Shown here piece after piece: positions 52,871-64,000 of a stretch of DNA of 64,000 nucleotides. The notes beneath the pieces are model-generated. The model did not search any database and had not been told where the DNA came from. It saw nothing but the letters and a program-made list of their open reading frames with translations. The stretch is taken from the NCBI RefSeq assembly GCF_004364325.1, contig NZ_SOCP01000004.1, positions 124,001 through 188,000 on the forward strand, written 5' to 3'. This stretch comes from Actinophytocola oryzae (lineage in GTDB: Bacteria; Actinomycetota; Actinomycetes; Mycobacteriales; Pseudonocardiaceae). Position 1 is the first letter of the stretch; the number at the start of each line of letters is the position of its first letter. The position numbers and the translations under genes are program-made.

Positions 52871-53692
52871 ATGTCCGGTCTCAGCTTGTTGACCCTCAAC
52901 ATCGGCAGCCCGTCGGAAGAACGTGCCCACCGGCAGCTGGCGTGGCTCGCCACCAGGCACGAGGACGTCCTCGTGCTGACCGAGACCAGGACGAGTGACG
53001 GCTGCCAACACCTGGCCGACGCGTTCCGGACCGCCGGATACGCCGTCCTGTACCCGAAACCGGCGCCGACCGAGTGTGGCGTGATGGTAGTCAGCAAACT
53101 TCCGGTCCAAGCCGACCCGATCGGCAAACTCGTGTCATATCTACCCGATCGGGTGACAGGGGTAATGATTTCCACCCAGGCGGGCCTTGTTCGCGTGCTG
53201 GGCACCTACGTCCCGACCAGGGACGCGACCGCGGAGAAGACGGAACGCAAGCGGCGCTTCCTTTCCGAGTTCTCCGCCGCGCTCGGCACGCCGGGACTCG
53301 CCGAGGCGGGCACGCAGACCGTGCTGCTCGGCGACCTCAACATCGTCGAGCCGGACCACGAGCCGGTGTACACGTCGTTCCGGTGGTTCGAGTACGACTT
53401 CTACCGGGGCCTCACGGACAAGCACGGGCTCGTCGACGCCTTCCGCCACCTGTACCCAGAACAGGTCGAGCACAGCTGGATCGGCCGCTCCGGCGACGGT
53501 TACCGCTACGACCACGCACACTGCAGCAAGGCGCTGGCCGAGGACCTGGTCGAGTGCGAGTACGTGCACGAGCCGAGGACCACGCGGCTGACCGACCACT
53601 CAGGACTGTCGCTGCGTTTCGGTTGTGGGGTCGGCAGTCGGCTCGACACCTGCGACCCCTTCGAGGCGGCTATGCCGCCGACCCTGTTCTAG
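52871..53692 (+). CDS. Endonuclease/exonuclease/phosphatase family protein (ExoIII-like)
   Basis: This 273-residue protein of the EEP superfamily shows SLLTLNIGS (motif with the metal-side Asn), LTETRTSDG (the Glu), TYVPTRD (Tyr), GDLNIVEPDHEP (Asp/Asn), HSWIG, YRYDHAHC and the final TDHSGLSLRF (Asp-His). The active site is complete, so it should be a Mg-dependent phosphoesterase on DNA or another phosphodiester. No Shine-Dalgarno sequence is obvious. Its TAG stop shares a CTAG palindrome with the stop of the converging small gene. Confidence 0.85.
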   Translation: MSGLSLLTLNIGSPSEERAHRQLAWLATRHEDVLVLTETRTSDGCQHLADAFRTAGYAVLYPKPAPTECGVMVVSKLPVQADPIGKLVSYLPDRVTGVMISTQAGLVRVLGTYVPTRDATAEKTERKRRFLSEFSAALGTPGLAEAGTQTVLLGDLNIVEPDHEPVYTSFRWFEYDFYRGLTDKHGLVDAFRHLYPEQVEHSWIGRSGDGYRYDHAHCSKALAEDLVECEYVHEPRTTRLTDHSGLSLRFGCGVGSRLDTCDPFEAAMPPTLF

Positions 53693-53895
53693 GAAGGTGA
53701 CATCAGCTTGGCGGCACGCCGCCGTGCGAGAACTGCCTGCCTGTGCATGCGCACGGCCTCGGTCCCGGCCAGGTCACCCGCGAGGCGGTCGAGCAGGTGG
53801 GCCTTGCGGCTGTACCAGTCGGCGACCTCGTGGACGCCGGCGCGTGGGCCGGGCACTGCCCGCATCACGATGCCCATCTCTTCCAGCGTTGTCAT
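53689..53895 (-). CDS. 68-residue hypothetical protein
   Basis: The small basic helical protein (MTTLEEMGIVMRAVPGPRAG, then VADWYSRKAHLLDRLA) has no membrane segment. It resembles short cytosolic proteins common in Amycolatopsis and relatives, for which no role is known. Its stop codon overlaps that of the converging nuclease gene by four bases in total. A Crp-like palindrome lies 9 bases upstream of the start. Confidence 0.6.
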   Translation of the reverse strand: MTTLEEMGIVMRAVPGPRAGVHEVADWYSRKAHLLDRLAGDLAGTEAVRMHRQAVLARRRAAKLMSPS

Positions 53896-53903
53896 GGGAA
53901 AAG

Positions 53904-53919
53904 TGTGACTCCGGTCACC
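53904..53919. promoter_or_regulatory. Possible Crp/GlxR-like site
   Basis: TGTGA-N6-TCACC matches the Crp/GlxR consensus TGTGA-N6-TCACA at nine of ten fixed bases and contains GTGAC-N4-GTCAC. It lies directly upstream of the 68-residue gene's start codon, a position better suited to repression than activation. Confidence 0.3.
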
Positions 53920-53984
53920 AATTACCCACCAGTGTCCGGGAACTCAGTGCGCGGTTAATGCCCCACGGGGCCACCGTGACGGAT

Positions 53985-54230
53985 TCACGCCGCCAGATAG
54001 GGGTTGTGCGCGAGGATCGAGGCGATCCGCGCCCACCACGCGCCCAGTGTCGGCTCACCCGCGAGGTCCGCGTAGGTCACGGGAAGGCCGAGCACGCGTA
54101 ACTCGTTGACGAGACGCATGAAGCCGAGCGAGTCGAGGCCGACCGCGATCAGGTCGGTGTCGTCGGACAGGTCGGCGGCCGGCACCTCCGCCACGCGGGC
54201 GATGGCGGCCACGAGGCCTTCTCGGGTCAT
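53985..54230 (-). CDS. Stand-alone acyl carrier protein
   Basis: The product has 81 residues from the ATG at 54230; a GTG at 54245 would add five. It is a four-helix carrier domain with the phosphopantetheine-attachment site GLDSLGFMRLV (Ser at about residue 36). The sequence after the serine and the PTLGAWWARI region resemble aryl/peptidyl carriers of siderophore or NRPS loading systems more than fatty-acid ACP. No synthase, ligase or thioesterase gene is adjacent; the partner must be elsewhere. Confidence 0.85.
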   Translation of the reverse strand: MTREGLVAAIARVAEVPAADLSDDTDLIAVGLDSLGFMRLVNELRVLGLPVTYADLAGEPTLGAWWARIASILAHNPYLAA

Positions 54231-54298
54231 CGCCGCAGCTGTCACACCGTCAGCGTCGCACCGGGTCCTCGAACTGAGCACGAATCCCTCTTGCGCGC

Positions 54299-54315
54299 AT
54301 ACCGTGGGGGGGTAT
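54299..54315. promoter_or_regulatory. CsoR-type copper operator
   Basis: ATACC and GGTAT flank a G-rich centre in a 17-bp site, the pattern of actinobacterial CsoR boxes. It lies 41 bases before the copper-chaperone start. No csoR gene is present in the window, so control in trans is inferred. Confidence 0.6.
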
Positions 54316-54355
54316 GGTAGGCTTGAGGCAGGAGCCGGACGACGAGGAGCGACGG

Positions 54356-54562
54356 GTGACGACGAACACGTACACGGTGACCGGGATGACCTGCGCGCAC
54401 TGCGTGGGGTCGGTGCGCGAGGAGGTGTCGTCGATCCCCGGCGTGACGGACGTCCAGGTCGACCTCGAGACCGGCCGCGTCACCGTCACCAGCGACGACC
54501 CCATCGACGTGGAGACCATCCGGGCCTCCGTCGACGAGGCCGGGTACGAGCTGGCGAGCTGA
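54356..54562 (+). CDS. copZ: Copper chaperone, heavy-metal-associated domain
   Basis: A GTG at 54356 with GAGGAG upstream gives 68 residues, the usual CopZ length; an upstream ATG at 54314 falls in the operator region and is unlikely. The single HMA domain has the metal site GMTCAHC and the usual DVQVDLETGRVTV strand. It would deliver Cu(I) to CopA, encoded two genes downstream. Confidence 0.92.
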   Translation: MTTNTYTVTGMTCAHCVGSVREEVSSIPGVTDVQVDLETGRVTVTSDDPIDVETIRASVDEAGYELAS

Positions 54563-54567
54563 CACCG

Positions 54568-55461
54568 ATGGCCGGCACGGGCGCGGGGCGCAGGATCGGC
54601 GGGCTGACCCTCGTGGTCGCCGCCGTGTTCGGCGGCGCCTACGGGATCGGGCAGCTCTCCGGGCCGATCGGCAACCAGCCTGCCGCCGCCGAGGAGCACG
54701 ACGGCATGGCCGAGCAGGAGGGCCACGGTGCGGAGCACACCGCCCCGGTCCCGAAGGGCCTGCAGGTCAGCCAGGACGGCACGTCCTTGCAGGTGCTGTC
54801 GAGTGGCCTGGCCGCGGGCACCCCGTCGGACTTCGCGTTCCGGATCGTCGGTCCTGACGGCCACGCGGTCACGAAGTTCGCCGAGACGCACGACAGGAAC
54901 ATGCACCTCATCGTCGCGCGCCGCGACCTGTCCGGCTTCCGGCACGTCCACCCCGAGATGGCCGCCGACGGCACCTGGCGCGTCCCACTGACCCTCGCGG
55001 GCGCGGGCGACTACCGCGTCTTCGCCGACTTCCTCCTGCCAGGCGCGGAGGACGGTCTGACGCTCGGCGCGGACGTCCCGGTCTCGGGTGCCTACACCCC
55101 GGTCCCGCTGCCCGCGCCGGCGCTGACCTACGCCGTCGACGACTACCGCGTGACACTGTCCGGTGAGCTGACCCCGGGCACGACGAGCAGGCTGACCCTG
55201 ACCGTGGACAGGAACAGCGTGCCGGTCACCGACCTGCAGCCCTACCTCGGCGCATACGGCCACCTGGTCGCGCTGCGCCAGGGCGACCTCGCCTACCTGC
55301 ACGTCCACCCGGAGGAGTCGAAGCGGGCCGGGCCGTCGATCGTGTTCTACGCGGAGGTGCCCTCGACCGGCACGTACCGCCTGTTCCTGGACTTCAGGCA
55401 CGGAGACGTGGTCCGCACCGCCGAGTTCACCGTCGTCGCGGGGGAGCACGGACATGAGTGA
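54568..55461 (+). CDS. Exported copper-locus protein with duplicated His-rich domain
   Basis: The ATG at 54568 gives 297 residues. An N-terminal hydrophobic segment (about 9-28) anchors or exports it; a His/Glu-rich stretch follows ([16 protein letters not shown]). Two similar halves are seen: [20 protein letters not shown] then [22 protein letters not shown] from about residue 112, and [19 protein letters not shown] then [19 protein letters not shown] from about residue 232. The conserved HVHPE in each half suggests metal binding. It starts 5 bases after copZ and overlaps copA by 8 bases. I do not know an established name for the family. Confidence 0.8.
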   Translation: MAGTGAGRRIGGLTLVVAAVFGGAYGIGQLSGPIGNQPAAAEEHDGMAEQEGHGAEHTAPVPKGLQVSQDGTSLQVLSSGLAAGTPSDFAFRIVGPDGHAVTKFAETHDRNMHLIVARRDLSGFRHVHPEMAADGTWRVPLTLAGAGDYRVFADFLLPGAEDGLTLGADVPVSGAYTPVPLPAPALTYAVDDYRVTLSGELTPGTTSRLTLTVDRNSVPVTDLQPYLGAYGHLVALRQGDLAYLHVHPEESKRAGPSIVFYAEVPSTGTYRLFLDFRHGDVVRTAEFTVVAGEHGHE

Positions 55462-57715
55462 CGTCGAGCTGGTCATCGGCGGGATGACGTGCGCGTCGTG
55501 TGCCGCGCGGATCGAGAAGAAGCTCAACCGCATCGGCGGCGTCGAGGCGAGCGTCAACTACGCCACCGAGAAGGCGCTGGTCACGGCGACGGACGTACCG
55601 ACGGAGGACCTGATCGCGACCGTCGAGAAGATGGGCTACACCGCCCGCGTCCCGGCCGTCGAGGTCGCGGTGGCGGCGCCGGCGGACGCCGAGGTCCTGG
55701 CACTGCGCACCCGTCTGCTGGTCAGCGTGGTGCTGACCGTGCCGGTGGTCGTGCTCGCGATGGTCCCGGCCTTCCAGTTCGACTACTGGCAGTGGGCGTC
55801 GCTCGTGCTCGCCGCGCCGGTGATCGTGTGGGGCGCGCTGCCGTTCCACCGCGCCACGTGGCTGAACCTGCGGCACGGCGCGGCCACCATGGACACGCTC
55901 ATCTCGATGGGTACGACCGCCGCGTTCGCGTGGTCGCTCTACGCGTTGTTCCTCGGCACGGCCGGGGTTCCCGGCATGGAGCACCCGTTCCGGCTGACCG
56001 TCGAGGCGAGCGACGGCAGCGGCAACATCTACCTCGAGGTCGCGGCCGGCGTCACGACCTTCATCCTGGCGGGCCGGTACTTCGAGGCCCGCGCGAAGAG
56101 CCGCGCCGGTTCGGCGCTGCGGGCGCTGTTGTCGCTGGGCGTCAAGGACGTCGCGGTCCTGCGTGGCGGGCTGGAGACCAGGGTCGCGATCGAGCGACTG
56201 GCCGTCGGCGACCGGTTCGTCGTGCGGCCGGGCGAGAAGATCGCGACCGACGGGATCGTCGAGGAGGGCGCCTCCGCGGTCGACGCGAGCATGCTGACCG
56301 GCGAGTCGCTGCCCATCGAGGTGTCGGCGGGCTCGCAGGTGGTCGGCGCGACGGTCAACGTCGGCGGCAGGCTGGTCGTGACGGCGACGAGGATCGGCGC
56401 GGACACGCAGCTCGCGCAGATGGCCAGGCTGGTCGAACAGGCGCAGACGGGCAAGGCGGCCGTGCAGCGGCTGGCGGACCGGGTGTCGGCGGTGTTCGTG
56501 CCGGTCGTGATCGTGCTGGCGTTCGGCACGCTGGGTTTCTGGCTCGGCGGCGGGGCCGATCCGTCGGCCGCGTTCACCGCCGCGGTGGCCGTGCTGATCA
56601 TCGCGTGCCCGTGTGCGCTGGGGCTGGCGACACCGACGGCCCTGCTCGTCGGCACCGGGCGCGGGGCGCAGCTGGGGATCCTGATCAAGGGCCCGGAGGT
56701 GCTGGAGTCGACGCGGCGCGTGGACACGGTGGTGCTGGACAAGACCGGCACCCTCACGACCGGCCGGATGTCACTGGTGGACGCGGCCGTCGCCGACGGT
56801 GTGGGCGAGGAGCAGCTCCTGCGACTGGCGGGGGCGCTGGAGGACGCGTCGGAGCACCCGATCGCGCGGGCCGTGGCGGACGCGGGCCGCGCGGTTGGCC
56901 CGCTGCCACCGGTCACGGACTTCGTTGCCCTGGAAGGACTCGGCGTCCGGGGCACGGTCGAGGGCCATCTCGTGGCCGCGGGCCGCGTGGTGGACGACGA
57001 GTGGCTGCCCGCGCTGCCGGAGTCGCTGGCCGAGACCAAGGCGGCGTCGGAGGCGCAGGGCCGAACGGTGATCACGGTCGCGTGGGACGGGTCGGTGCGC
57101 GGCCTGCTGATGGTCGCCGACACGGTGAAGCCGACGAGCGCCGAGGCGGTGGCCCGCCTGCGTGCGCTGGGCCTGACCCCGGTGATGCTGACCGGTGACA
57201 ACGAGACGGTGGCCCGTTCGGTGGCGGCCCAGGTCGGCATCGACGAGGTGATCGCGGGCGTCCTGCCGGCAGGCAAGGTCGAGGCGATCGAGCAGCTCCA
57301 GTCGGCCGGGCGGGTGGTGGCCATGGTCGGCGACGGCGTCAACGACGCGCCCGCACTCGCCCAGGCGGACCTGGGGCTCGCCATGGGCACGGGCACGGAC
57401 GTGGCCATCGAGGCCAGCGACCTGACCCTGGTCCGAGGCGACCTCCGCGCGGCGGTCGACGCCATCCGCCTGTCCCGCCGCACCCTCGCGGTCATCAAGG
57501 GCAACCTGTTCTGGGCGTTCGCCTACAACGTGGCGGCCATTCCGCTGGCCGCCGCGGGCCTGCTGAACCCCATGCTCGCCGGCCTGACCATGGCGGCCAG
57601 CTCGGTCTTCGTGGTCACCAACAGCCTGCGGCTGCGCCGGTTCACCGTGCCGAGGGACGAAACCCCCGCGACACCGGATCCCGTGGCGACCCGGCAGGAG
57701 CTGCAGGCGGCTTAA
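55454..57715 (+). CDS. copA: Copper-exporting P1B-type ATPase
   Basis: This 753-residue P-type ATPase has one N-terminal HMA domain (GMTCASC, about 11-16), eight predicted helices, the TGES actuator motif, the transmembrane CPC site (Cys385-Pro-Cys387), the phosphorylation Asp429 in DKTGT, the SEHPIA nucleotide-site HP motif, and [11 protein letters not shown]. This set defines Cu(I) exporters. It ends the copZ-(repeat protein)-copA operon; a large hairpin repeat starts at the base after the stop codon. Confidence 0.96.
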   Translation: MSDVELVIGGMTCASCAARIEKKLNRIGGVEASVNYATEKALVTATDVPTEDLIATVEKMGYTARVPAVEVAVAAPADAEVLALRTRLLVSVVLTVPVVVLAMVPAFQFDYWQWASLVLAAPVIVWGALPFHRATWLNLRHGAATMDTLISMGTTAAFAWSLYALFLGTAGVPGMEHPFRLTVEASDGSGNIYLEVAAGVTTFILAGRYFEARAKSRAGSALRALLSLGVKDVAVLRGGLETRVAIERLAVGDRFVVRPGEKIATDGIVEEGASAVDASMLTGESLPIEVSAGSQVVGATVNVGGRLVVTATRIGADTQLAQMARLVEQAQTGKAAVQRLADRVSAVFVPVVIVLAFGTLGFWLGGGADPSAAFTAAVAVLIIACPCALGLATPTALLVGTGRGAQLGILIKGPEVLESTRRVDTVVLDKTGTLTTGRMSLVDAAVADGVGEEQLLRLAGALEDASEHPIARAVADAGRAVGPLPPVTDFVALEGLGVRGTVEGHLVAAGRVVDDEWLPALPESLAETKAASEAQGRTVITVAWDGSVRGLLMVADTVKPTSAEAVARLRALGLTPVMLTGDNETVARSVAAQVGIDEVIAGVLPAGKVEAIEQLQSAGRVVAMVGDGVNDAPALAQADLGLAMGTGTDVAIEASDLTLVRGDLRAAVDAIRLSRRTLAVIKGNLFWAFAYNVAAIPLAAAGLLNPMLAGLTMAASSVFVVTNSLRLRRFTVPRDETPATPDPVATRQELQAA

Positions 57716-57770
57716 CGCACTGAAGGACGCCTTCCTAACGCTGGGCGTTACGAAGGCGTCCTTCAGTGCG
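57716..57770. repeat. Inverted ACTGAAGGACGCCTTC repeat acting as terminator
   Basis: Arms of 26 bases (57716-57741 and 57745-57770) pair with a single mismatch around a three-base loop. It begins directly after the copA TAA and separates copA from the converging beta-glucosidase gene, which ends at 57784. Confidence 0.85.
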
Positions 57771-57783
57771 TTCGGGCGGGGGC

Positions 57784-59190
<1,407 letters not shown>

Positions 59191-59214
59191 AGATCCACCC
59201 TCCGTATCAGTTGC

Positions 59215-60344
<1,130 letters not shown>

Positions 60345-60348
<4 letters not shown>

Positions 60349-61328
60349 TTCCCGCGTCCTTTCGCTGGAAGAACCGGCGTGTAGCCGACCCGCATCTTGA
60401 CGCCGTGGACCGTCGAACCCGCACTGGACCGCAGACGCGGGTTGACGTACTCGTCGATGCCGAAGTTCAGCAGCGCCAGACCCGTGCCCAGCAGGGCGAT
60501 CGCGACGCCGGGTGGCACGAACCACCACCACGCGCCCTGCGCGAGTGCCTGCTGGCTCTGCGCCCAGAACAGGATCGCGCCCCAGTTCCACTCGGAAACC
60601 CCTGGCACGCCGATGAAGGCGAGTGTGATCTCCGAGAGCACCGCGAAGATCACCGTGCCGATGAAGCTCGCCGCGATCACCGCGGTCAGGTTCGGCAGGA
60701 TCTCGAACCCGATGATCCGCCACGTCGACTCGCCGGTCGCCCGCGCGGCCTCCACGTAGTCCCTGCGGCGCAGGGAAAGCGTCTGCGCCCGCAGCACCCG
60801 TGCGCCCCACGCCCACGACGTGCACCCGATCACGAGCGCGATCGTCATGTCGTCGGTGTCGGGCAGCGACAGCGTGATGATCAGGATCAGCGGCAGGGCC
60901 GGGATCACGAGGAACACGTTGGACAGCGCGGAAAGGCTCTCCGAACCGAGCCCGGACAGATACCCGGACGTCACGCCGATGACGACGCCGAGCACCGTCG
61001 CCACGACGCCCGCGACGAGCCCGACGAGCATGACGCTGCGCGAGCCGTCGAGCATCTGGCTGAACAGGTCCTGCCCGAGGTGCGTGGTGCCGAACCAGTG
61101 GTCACCCGACGGCGGGATGAGCAGCTGGTCGCCGCGCTTGCCGGGGTCGTACGGCGCGAGCATCGGCCCGAAGATCGCGAGCAGGCAGAAGAACCCGAAG
61201 AGCACCATCCCGATGACGGCCTTGCGGTTGGCGAGGAACCGCAGCCGCCTGCGGCGTCTCCTGCTCGACGGCGGGGGAGCCTCGTCGGGTGGCAGGACCG
61301 ACATGGTGTCGGCGGCAGGCATCGCCAT
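60345..61328 (-). CDS. Opp/Dpp-type ABC transporter permease (C subunit)
   Basis: This 327-residue permease has an N-terminal basic segment (SSRRRRRRLRFLANRKAV), a first helix at about 38-58, a periplasmic segment with HWFGTTHLGQDLFSQMLDG (hallmark of DppC/OppC) and the EAA loop YVEAARATGESTWRI. Six helices are predicted. The start lies 3 bases after the stop of the B-subunit gene. Confidence 0.93.
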
Positions 61329-61331
61329 GGC

Positions 61332-62312
61332 TCAGCCCTCCTTCCTGGTGCGCGGGTCCAGCAGGAGGTAGATCAGGTCCGCCAGCAGGTTCGCGACCAG
61401 CACCGACAGCGTGATCATCAGGAAGATGCCCTGCACGAGCGGGTAGTCCTTCGCGCCGACCGCCTGGAACAGCTGGAACCCGACGCCGGGGTAGGAGAAC
61501 ACGATCTCGACGAGCAGCGTGCCGCCGACGATCAGCCCGAGCGACAGCGCGAAGCCGGAAACGTTGGGCAGCAACGCGTTGCGTGCCGCATAGTTGATCA
61601 TCACCCGACGCTCGGACAACCCCTTGGCGTGCGCGACGGTGATGTAGTCCTCCGAGGACACCGTGAGCATCATGTTGCGCATCGACAGGACCCAGCCGCT
61701 CATCGACGTGATCAGGATCGTGATGGCGGGCAGGAGGCTGTGGTAGACCGCGCTCCACACGAAGTCCATGTCCCAGCTCGGCACGACACCGGGGTCGTAG
61801 CCACCGGACGACGGGAAGGCGCCGCCCTGGTCGGCGAACAGCGTGATGGCGACGAGGCCGAGCCAGAAGTAGGGGATCGACGACAGGAACGTCGTGACCG
61901 GCATGACCACGTCGACCCACGAGCCACGCCACCACCCGCCGAGCACGCCCAGGAGCGTGCCGAGGAAGAAGCTGACGACCGTCGTGAGGCCGACGAGGCC
62001 GAGCGTCCAGGGCAGCGAGTCGGAGAGGACCTCGGACACCGGCGTGGGGAAGAACGTGAACGAGAGGCCCAGGTCGCCCCGGAAGAGCTGGCCGAGGTAG
62101 TCGACGTACTGCGAGACGATGCTCTTCTGGTGGTCGAGCCCGAAGAGGATGTAGAGGGACTGGATGGCGTTCGCGTCGAGCTGCCCGCGCGAGCGCGCGA
62201 TCAGCGACTGCACGGGGTCGCCGGGGATGAGCCGGGGGAGGAAGAAGTTGATCGTGATGGCGGCCCACGCGGTGAACACGTAGAACCCGATGCGGCGCAG
62301 GAGGTAACCCAT
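61332..62312 (-). CDS. Opp/Dpp-type ABC transporter permease (B subunit)
   Basis: The ATG at 62312 overlaps the stop of the upstream ATPase gene (TGATG) and gives 326 residues beginning [33 protein letters not shown], the DppB/OppB signature. The EAA loop is [15 protein letters not shown], and the protein ends [10 protein letters not shown]. Upstream readings in this frame belong to the ATPase gene region. Confidence 0.93.
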   Translation of the reverse strand: MGYLLRRIGFYVFTAWAAITINFFLPRLIPGDPVQSLIARSRGQLDANAIQSLYILFGLDHQKSIVSQYVDYLGQLFRGDLGLSFTFFPTPVSEVLSDSLPWTLGLVGLTTVVSFFLGTLLGVLGGWWRGSWVDVVMPVTTFLSSIPYFWLGLVAITLFADQGGAFPSSGGYDPGVVPSWDMDFVWSAVYHSLLPAITILITSMSGWVLSMRNMMLTVSSEDYITVAHAKGLSERRVMINYAARNALLPNVSGFALSLGLIVGGTLLVEIVFSYPGVGFQLFQAVGAKDYPLVQGIFLMITLSVLVANLLADLIYLLLDPRTRKEG

Positions 62313-63352
62313 CAGCTCGCCTCCTCGGCCACGGTCTTCGGGTCGTACAGCCAGCACGCGGCCCAGTGCGGACCGTCCCCGTTGGACTCGACGGCGAGGC
62401 GTGGCGGTGTCTCGACCCTGCAGCGGGCCATGACGTGCGGGCAGCGCGGGTTGAACCGGCACCCCGCGGGCGGGGCGATCAGGCTCGGCGGCTCGCCGGT
62501 CCCGCCGTCCTCGACGTCCAACGCCTGGCCCGCGATGCGGTCCGGGTCCGGCGCCGACGCGATGAGCAGCCGCGTGTAGGGGTGCGCGGCGTGCTGGGTG
62601 ACCGCCTCGCCGCTGCCGCCCTCGACGACCTGGCCCGCGTACATCACGAGCACCTCGTCGGCGAAGTAGCGCGCCGACGCGATGTCGTGGGTGATGTAGA
62701 GGATGGCCAGGTTGAGGCGGTCGCGCAGGTCACGGAGGAGGTTCAGCACCCCGAGCCGGATGGAGACGTCCAGCATGGACACCGGCTCGTCGGCGAGCAG
62801 CACCTCCGGCCCGGCCGCGAGCGCCCGCGCGATGGCCACCCGCTGGCGCTGCCCGCCGGACAGCTCGTGGGGGAACTTCGACAGGAACCGCTCCGGCGGC
62901 GTGAGCGCCACCCTCGTGAGCAGCTCCGCCGCGGTGGCGTCGCTGTGGTGGATCTTCAGCGCCCGCGTGAGGTGGTAGCGCACGGTGTGGATGGGGTTCA
63001 GCGACGCGAACGGGTCCTGGAACACCATCTGGACGCGCCTGCAGTAGGCGCGGAACCCCCGCCCGTGCGCGTTGACCGGCTCGCCGTGCAGGAGCACCTT
63101 GCCGCCGGTCTGCCTGACGAGCTGGGCCATGACCCGGGCGACGGTCGACTTGCCCGACCCGGACTCGCCGACCATCGCGGTGACCCGCCCCCGCCGCAGG
63201 ACGAAGTCGACGTGGTCGACGGCGTGCACGGCCCGCTGCTCGCCGAAGAGCGTGCGCAGCCTGCGCCTGATCGGGAAGTGTTTGGTGAGCCCAGCCGCCT
63301 CCAGCACCACGTCGGTGGTGCCGGAGGCGGCCGGTGCGTTACTCGCGGTCAT
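62312..63352 (-). CDS. Opp/Dpp-type ABC transporter ATPase (F subunit)
   Basis: The ATG at 63352, with AAAGGG upstream, gives 346 residues. Walker A is GESGSGKST, the signature LSGGQRQR and Walker [13 protein letters not shown]. The C-terminal oligopeptide-transport domain carries [16 protein letters not shown] longer reading from 63475 would pass through the intergenic hairpin and is rejected. It is the first cytoplasmic component after the binding-protein gene. Confidence 0.92.
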   Translation of the reverse strand: MTASNAPAASGTTDVVLEAAGLTKHFPIRRRLRTLFGEQRAVHAVDHVDFVLRRGRVTAMVGESGSGKSTVARVMAQLVRQTGGKVLLHGEPVNAHGRGFRAYCRRVQMVFQDPFASLNPIHTVRYHLTRALKIHHSDATAAELLTRVALTPPERFLSKFPHELSGGQRQRVAIARALAAGPEVLLADEPVSMLDVSIRLGVLNLLRDLRDRLNLAILYITHDIASARYFADEVLVMYAGQVVEGGSGEAVTQHAAHPYTRLLIASAPDPDRIAGQALDVEDGGTGEPPSLIAPPAGCRFNPRCPHVMARCRVETPPRLAVESNGDGPHWAACWLYDPKTVAEEAS

Positions 63353-63446
63353 CGGAGCCCTTTGTCCACAGCAGCGAAGTTGTCCACAACCCACCGGTAA
63401 CAACGAGGCCATACGGCCCCGCACCGGTAGACTGGCAAGGCGGGAC

Positions 63447-63468
63447 GCCCCCGGGATCGGGTGGGGGC
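63447..63468 (-). terminator. Hairpin between binding-protein and ATPase genes
   Basis: GCCCCC and GGGGGC form a 6-bp stem around a 10-base loop in the 153-base gap after the binding-protein stop. Such a hairpin typically lets the binding protein be expressed in excess over the membrane components by partial termination or 3'-end protection. Confidence 0.4.
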
Positions 63469-63505
63469 TGGGCAACGCGCGCGCGAGATCATTGTGCGCC
63501 CCTTA

Positions 63506-64000
63506 CTACGCCGGCTTCAGGTGCAGGATGATGTCCAGCGCGTTGGGCTGCGTGGGCTGGACCGGTGCGTACTGGTTGTTCTCGTCCGGCCAGCCGACCC
63601 AGTGGAGGGTGCTGTACTCGCCACCCGCGTTGGCCGCACCGGTGACCAGGACCGGCGCCTGCTCGACGTAGATCTTCTGCAGCTCGTCCATCGCCGCCTT
63701 GCGGGAGGCGTCGTCCGCCGCGTTCGCGTACTGGTCGAGCGCGGTGGTGGCCTCGGCGTTGCGGAAGCGGCCCCAGTTGCCGTTGACGCCGGACTGACCC
63801 TGCGGCTTGTACAGTGCACCATCCATCATGGACTGGTACAGGTCGTACGGGGTCGCGCCGTTGTTGGTCCAGTGCATGACGGCCTCGAACTGCCCGGCGT
63901 CCACGTTGGACGTCCAGTTGTCCTGGTTCGCCTTGTCGACCGTGGCGGCGATGCCGATGTCGGAGAAGTTGTCCTTCAGGATCTCGAGCGTGGTGATGTA
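63506..64000 (-). CDS. C-terminal part of an Opp/Dpp-type solute-binding protein
   Basis: The frame is open from the right edge to the stop at 63506, giving the last 164 residues of a family 5 binding protein (SBP_bac_5). Typical C-terminal features are [15 protein letters not shown] near the edge, then [12 protein letters not shown] and [21 protein letters not shown], ending IILHLKPA. Aromatic content ([16 protein letters not shown]) is compatible with a sugar or peptide ligand. The signal peptide and any lipobox lie outside the window. It is the first gene of the importer-GH1 operon seen here. Confidence 0.88.
   Translation of the reverse strand, partial: YITTLEILKDNFSDIGIAATVDKANQDNWTSNVDAGQFEAVMHWTNNGATPYDLYQSMMDGALYKPQGQSGVNGNWGRFRNAEATTALDQYANAADDASRKAAMDELQKIYVEQAPVLVTGAANAGGEYSTLHWVGWPDENNQYAPVQPTQPNALDIILHLKPA

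Noticed and set aside
53985..54230. Start of an NRPS or PKS locus at the carrier protein
   Set aside because: Flanking genes are a hypothetical protein, a nuclease and a copper operon; no adenylation, condensation or ketosynthase domain is present.

Overview
The window is high-GC DNA from an actinobacterium, most likely a member of the Pseudonocardiaceae (Lentzea, Saccharothrix or Amycolatopsis-like). The grounds are strong G/C third-position bias, GTG starts, ATGA/GTGA translational coupling, ANTAR/GAF, DUF2252, ParB/StrR-like and MMPL genes, and a LAxTG (class E) sortase signal. No rRNA, tRNA, CRISPR array or prophage was seen. Family calls rest on motifs read by eye; no database search was possible.

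Layout. 1-2.5 kb: the end of an unknown gene, a membrane-anchored hypothetical protein, an IS5-like transposase killed by two in-frame amber codons, and a PadR regulator with a palindrome abutting its start codon. 2.5-15.3 kb: an unusual phosphate-uptake island. pstC-pstA-pstS-(905-aa PstS-related membrane-anchored protein)-(sortase homologue with no cysteine)-(lytic transglycosylase) form one chain, with four-base overlaps between its last four genes. It is followed by a phytase-like secreted protein, a second secreted PstS on the opposite strand, and a Thr-rich LASTG cell-wall protein that overlaps pstB. GTTCACC direct repeats resembling PHO boxes lie in front of the island and in its internal divergent promoter region. 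This is the best candidate for an undescribed system: a cell-envelope-anchored Pst complex.

15.3-26.6 kb: ohrR-ohr-oxidoreductase and a divergent MMPL exporter, an LLM flavin oxidoreductase/TetR pair, a ParB/StrR-like regulator, a gene-free region rich in direct repeats, a 2-oxoglutarate oxygenase, an MscS-related membrane protein, a secreted cyclophilin and small genes. 26.6-39.6 kb: a 1499-residue secreted protein (ThuA, sorbosone dehydrogenase, PKD, CBM6, GH99-like and discoidin domains) faces the treX-treY-treZ operon and malQ. 39.7-54.2 kb: mostly ordinary housekeeping and regulatory genes (endonuclease V, SDRs with HxlR or TetR regulators, thioredoxin-reductase-like enzyme, LigD-type ligase, DUF2252, STAS and GAF-ANTAR proteins, ChaA-like antiporter, a lone acyl carrier protein). 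54.3-57.7 kb: a copper locus (CsoR-type box, copZ, secreted repeat protein, copA). 57.8-64 kb: an Opp/Dpp-type ABC importer ending in a GH1 beta-glucosidase, probably for beta-glucoside or oligosaccharide uptake.

A family of intergenic hairpins (core ACTGAAGGACGCCTTC) punctuates the window. Inverted pairs sit at gene ends around 15.3, 31.2 and 57.7 kb, and four direct copies lie at 21.9-22.1 kb. Compensatory changes between the arms imply that the structure is maintained.
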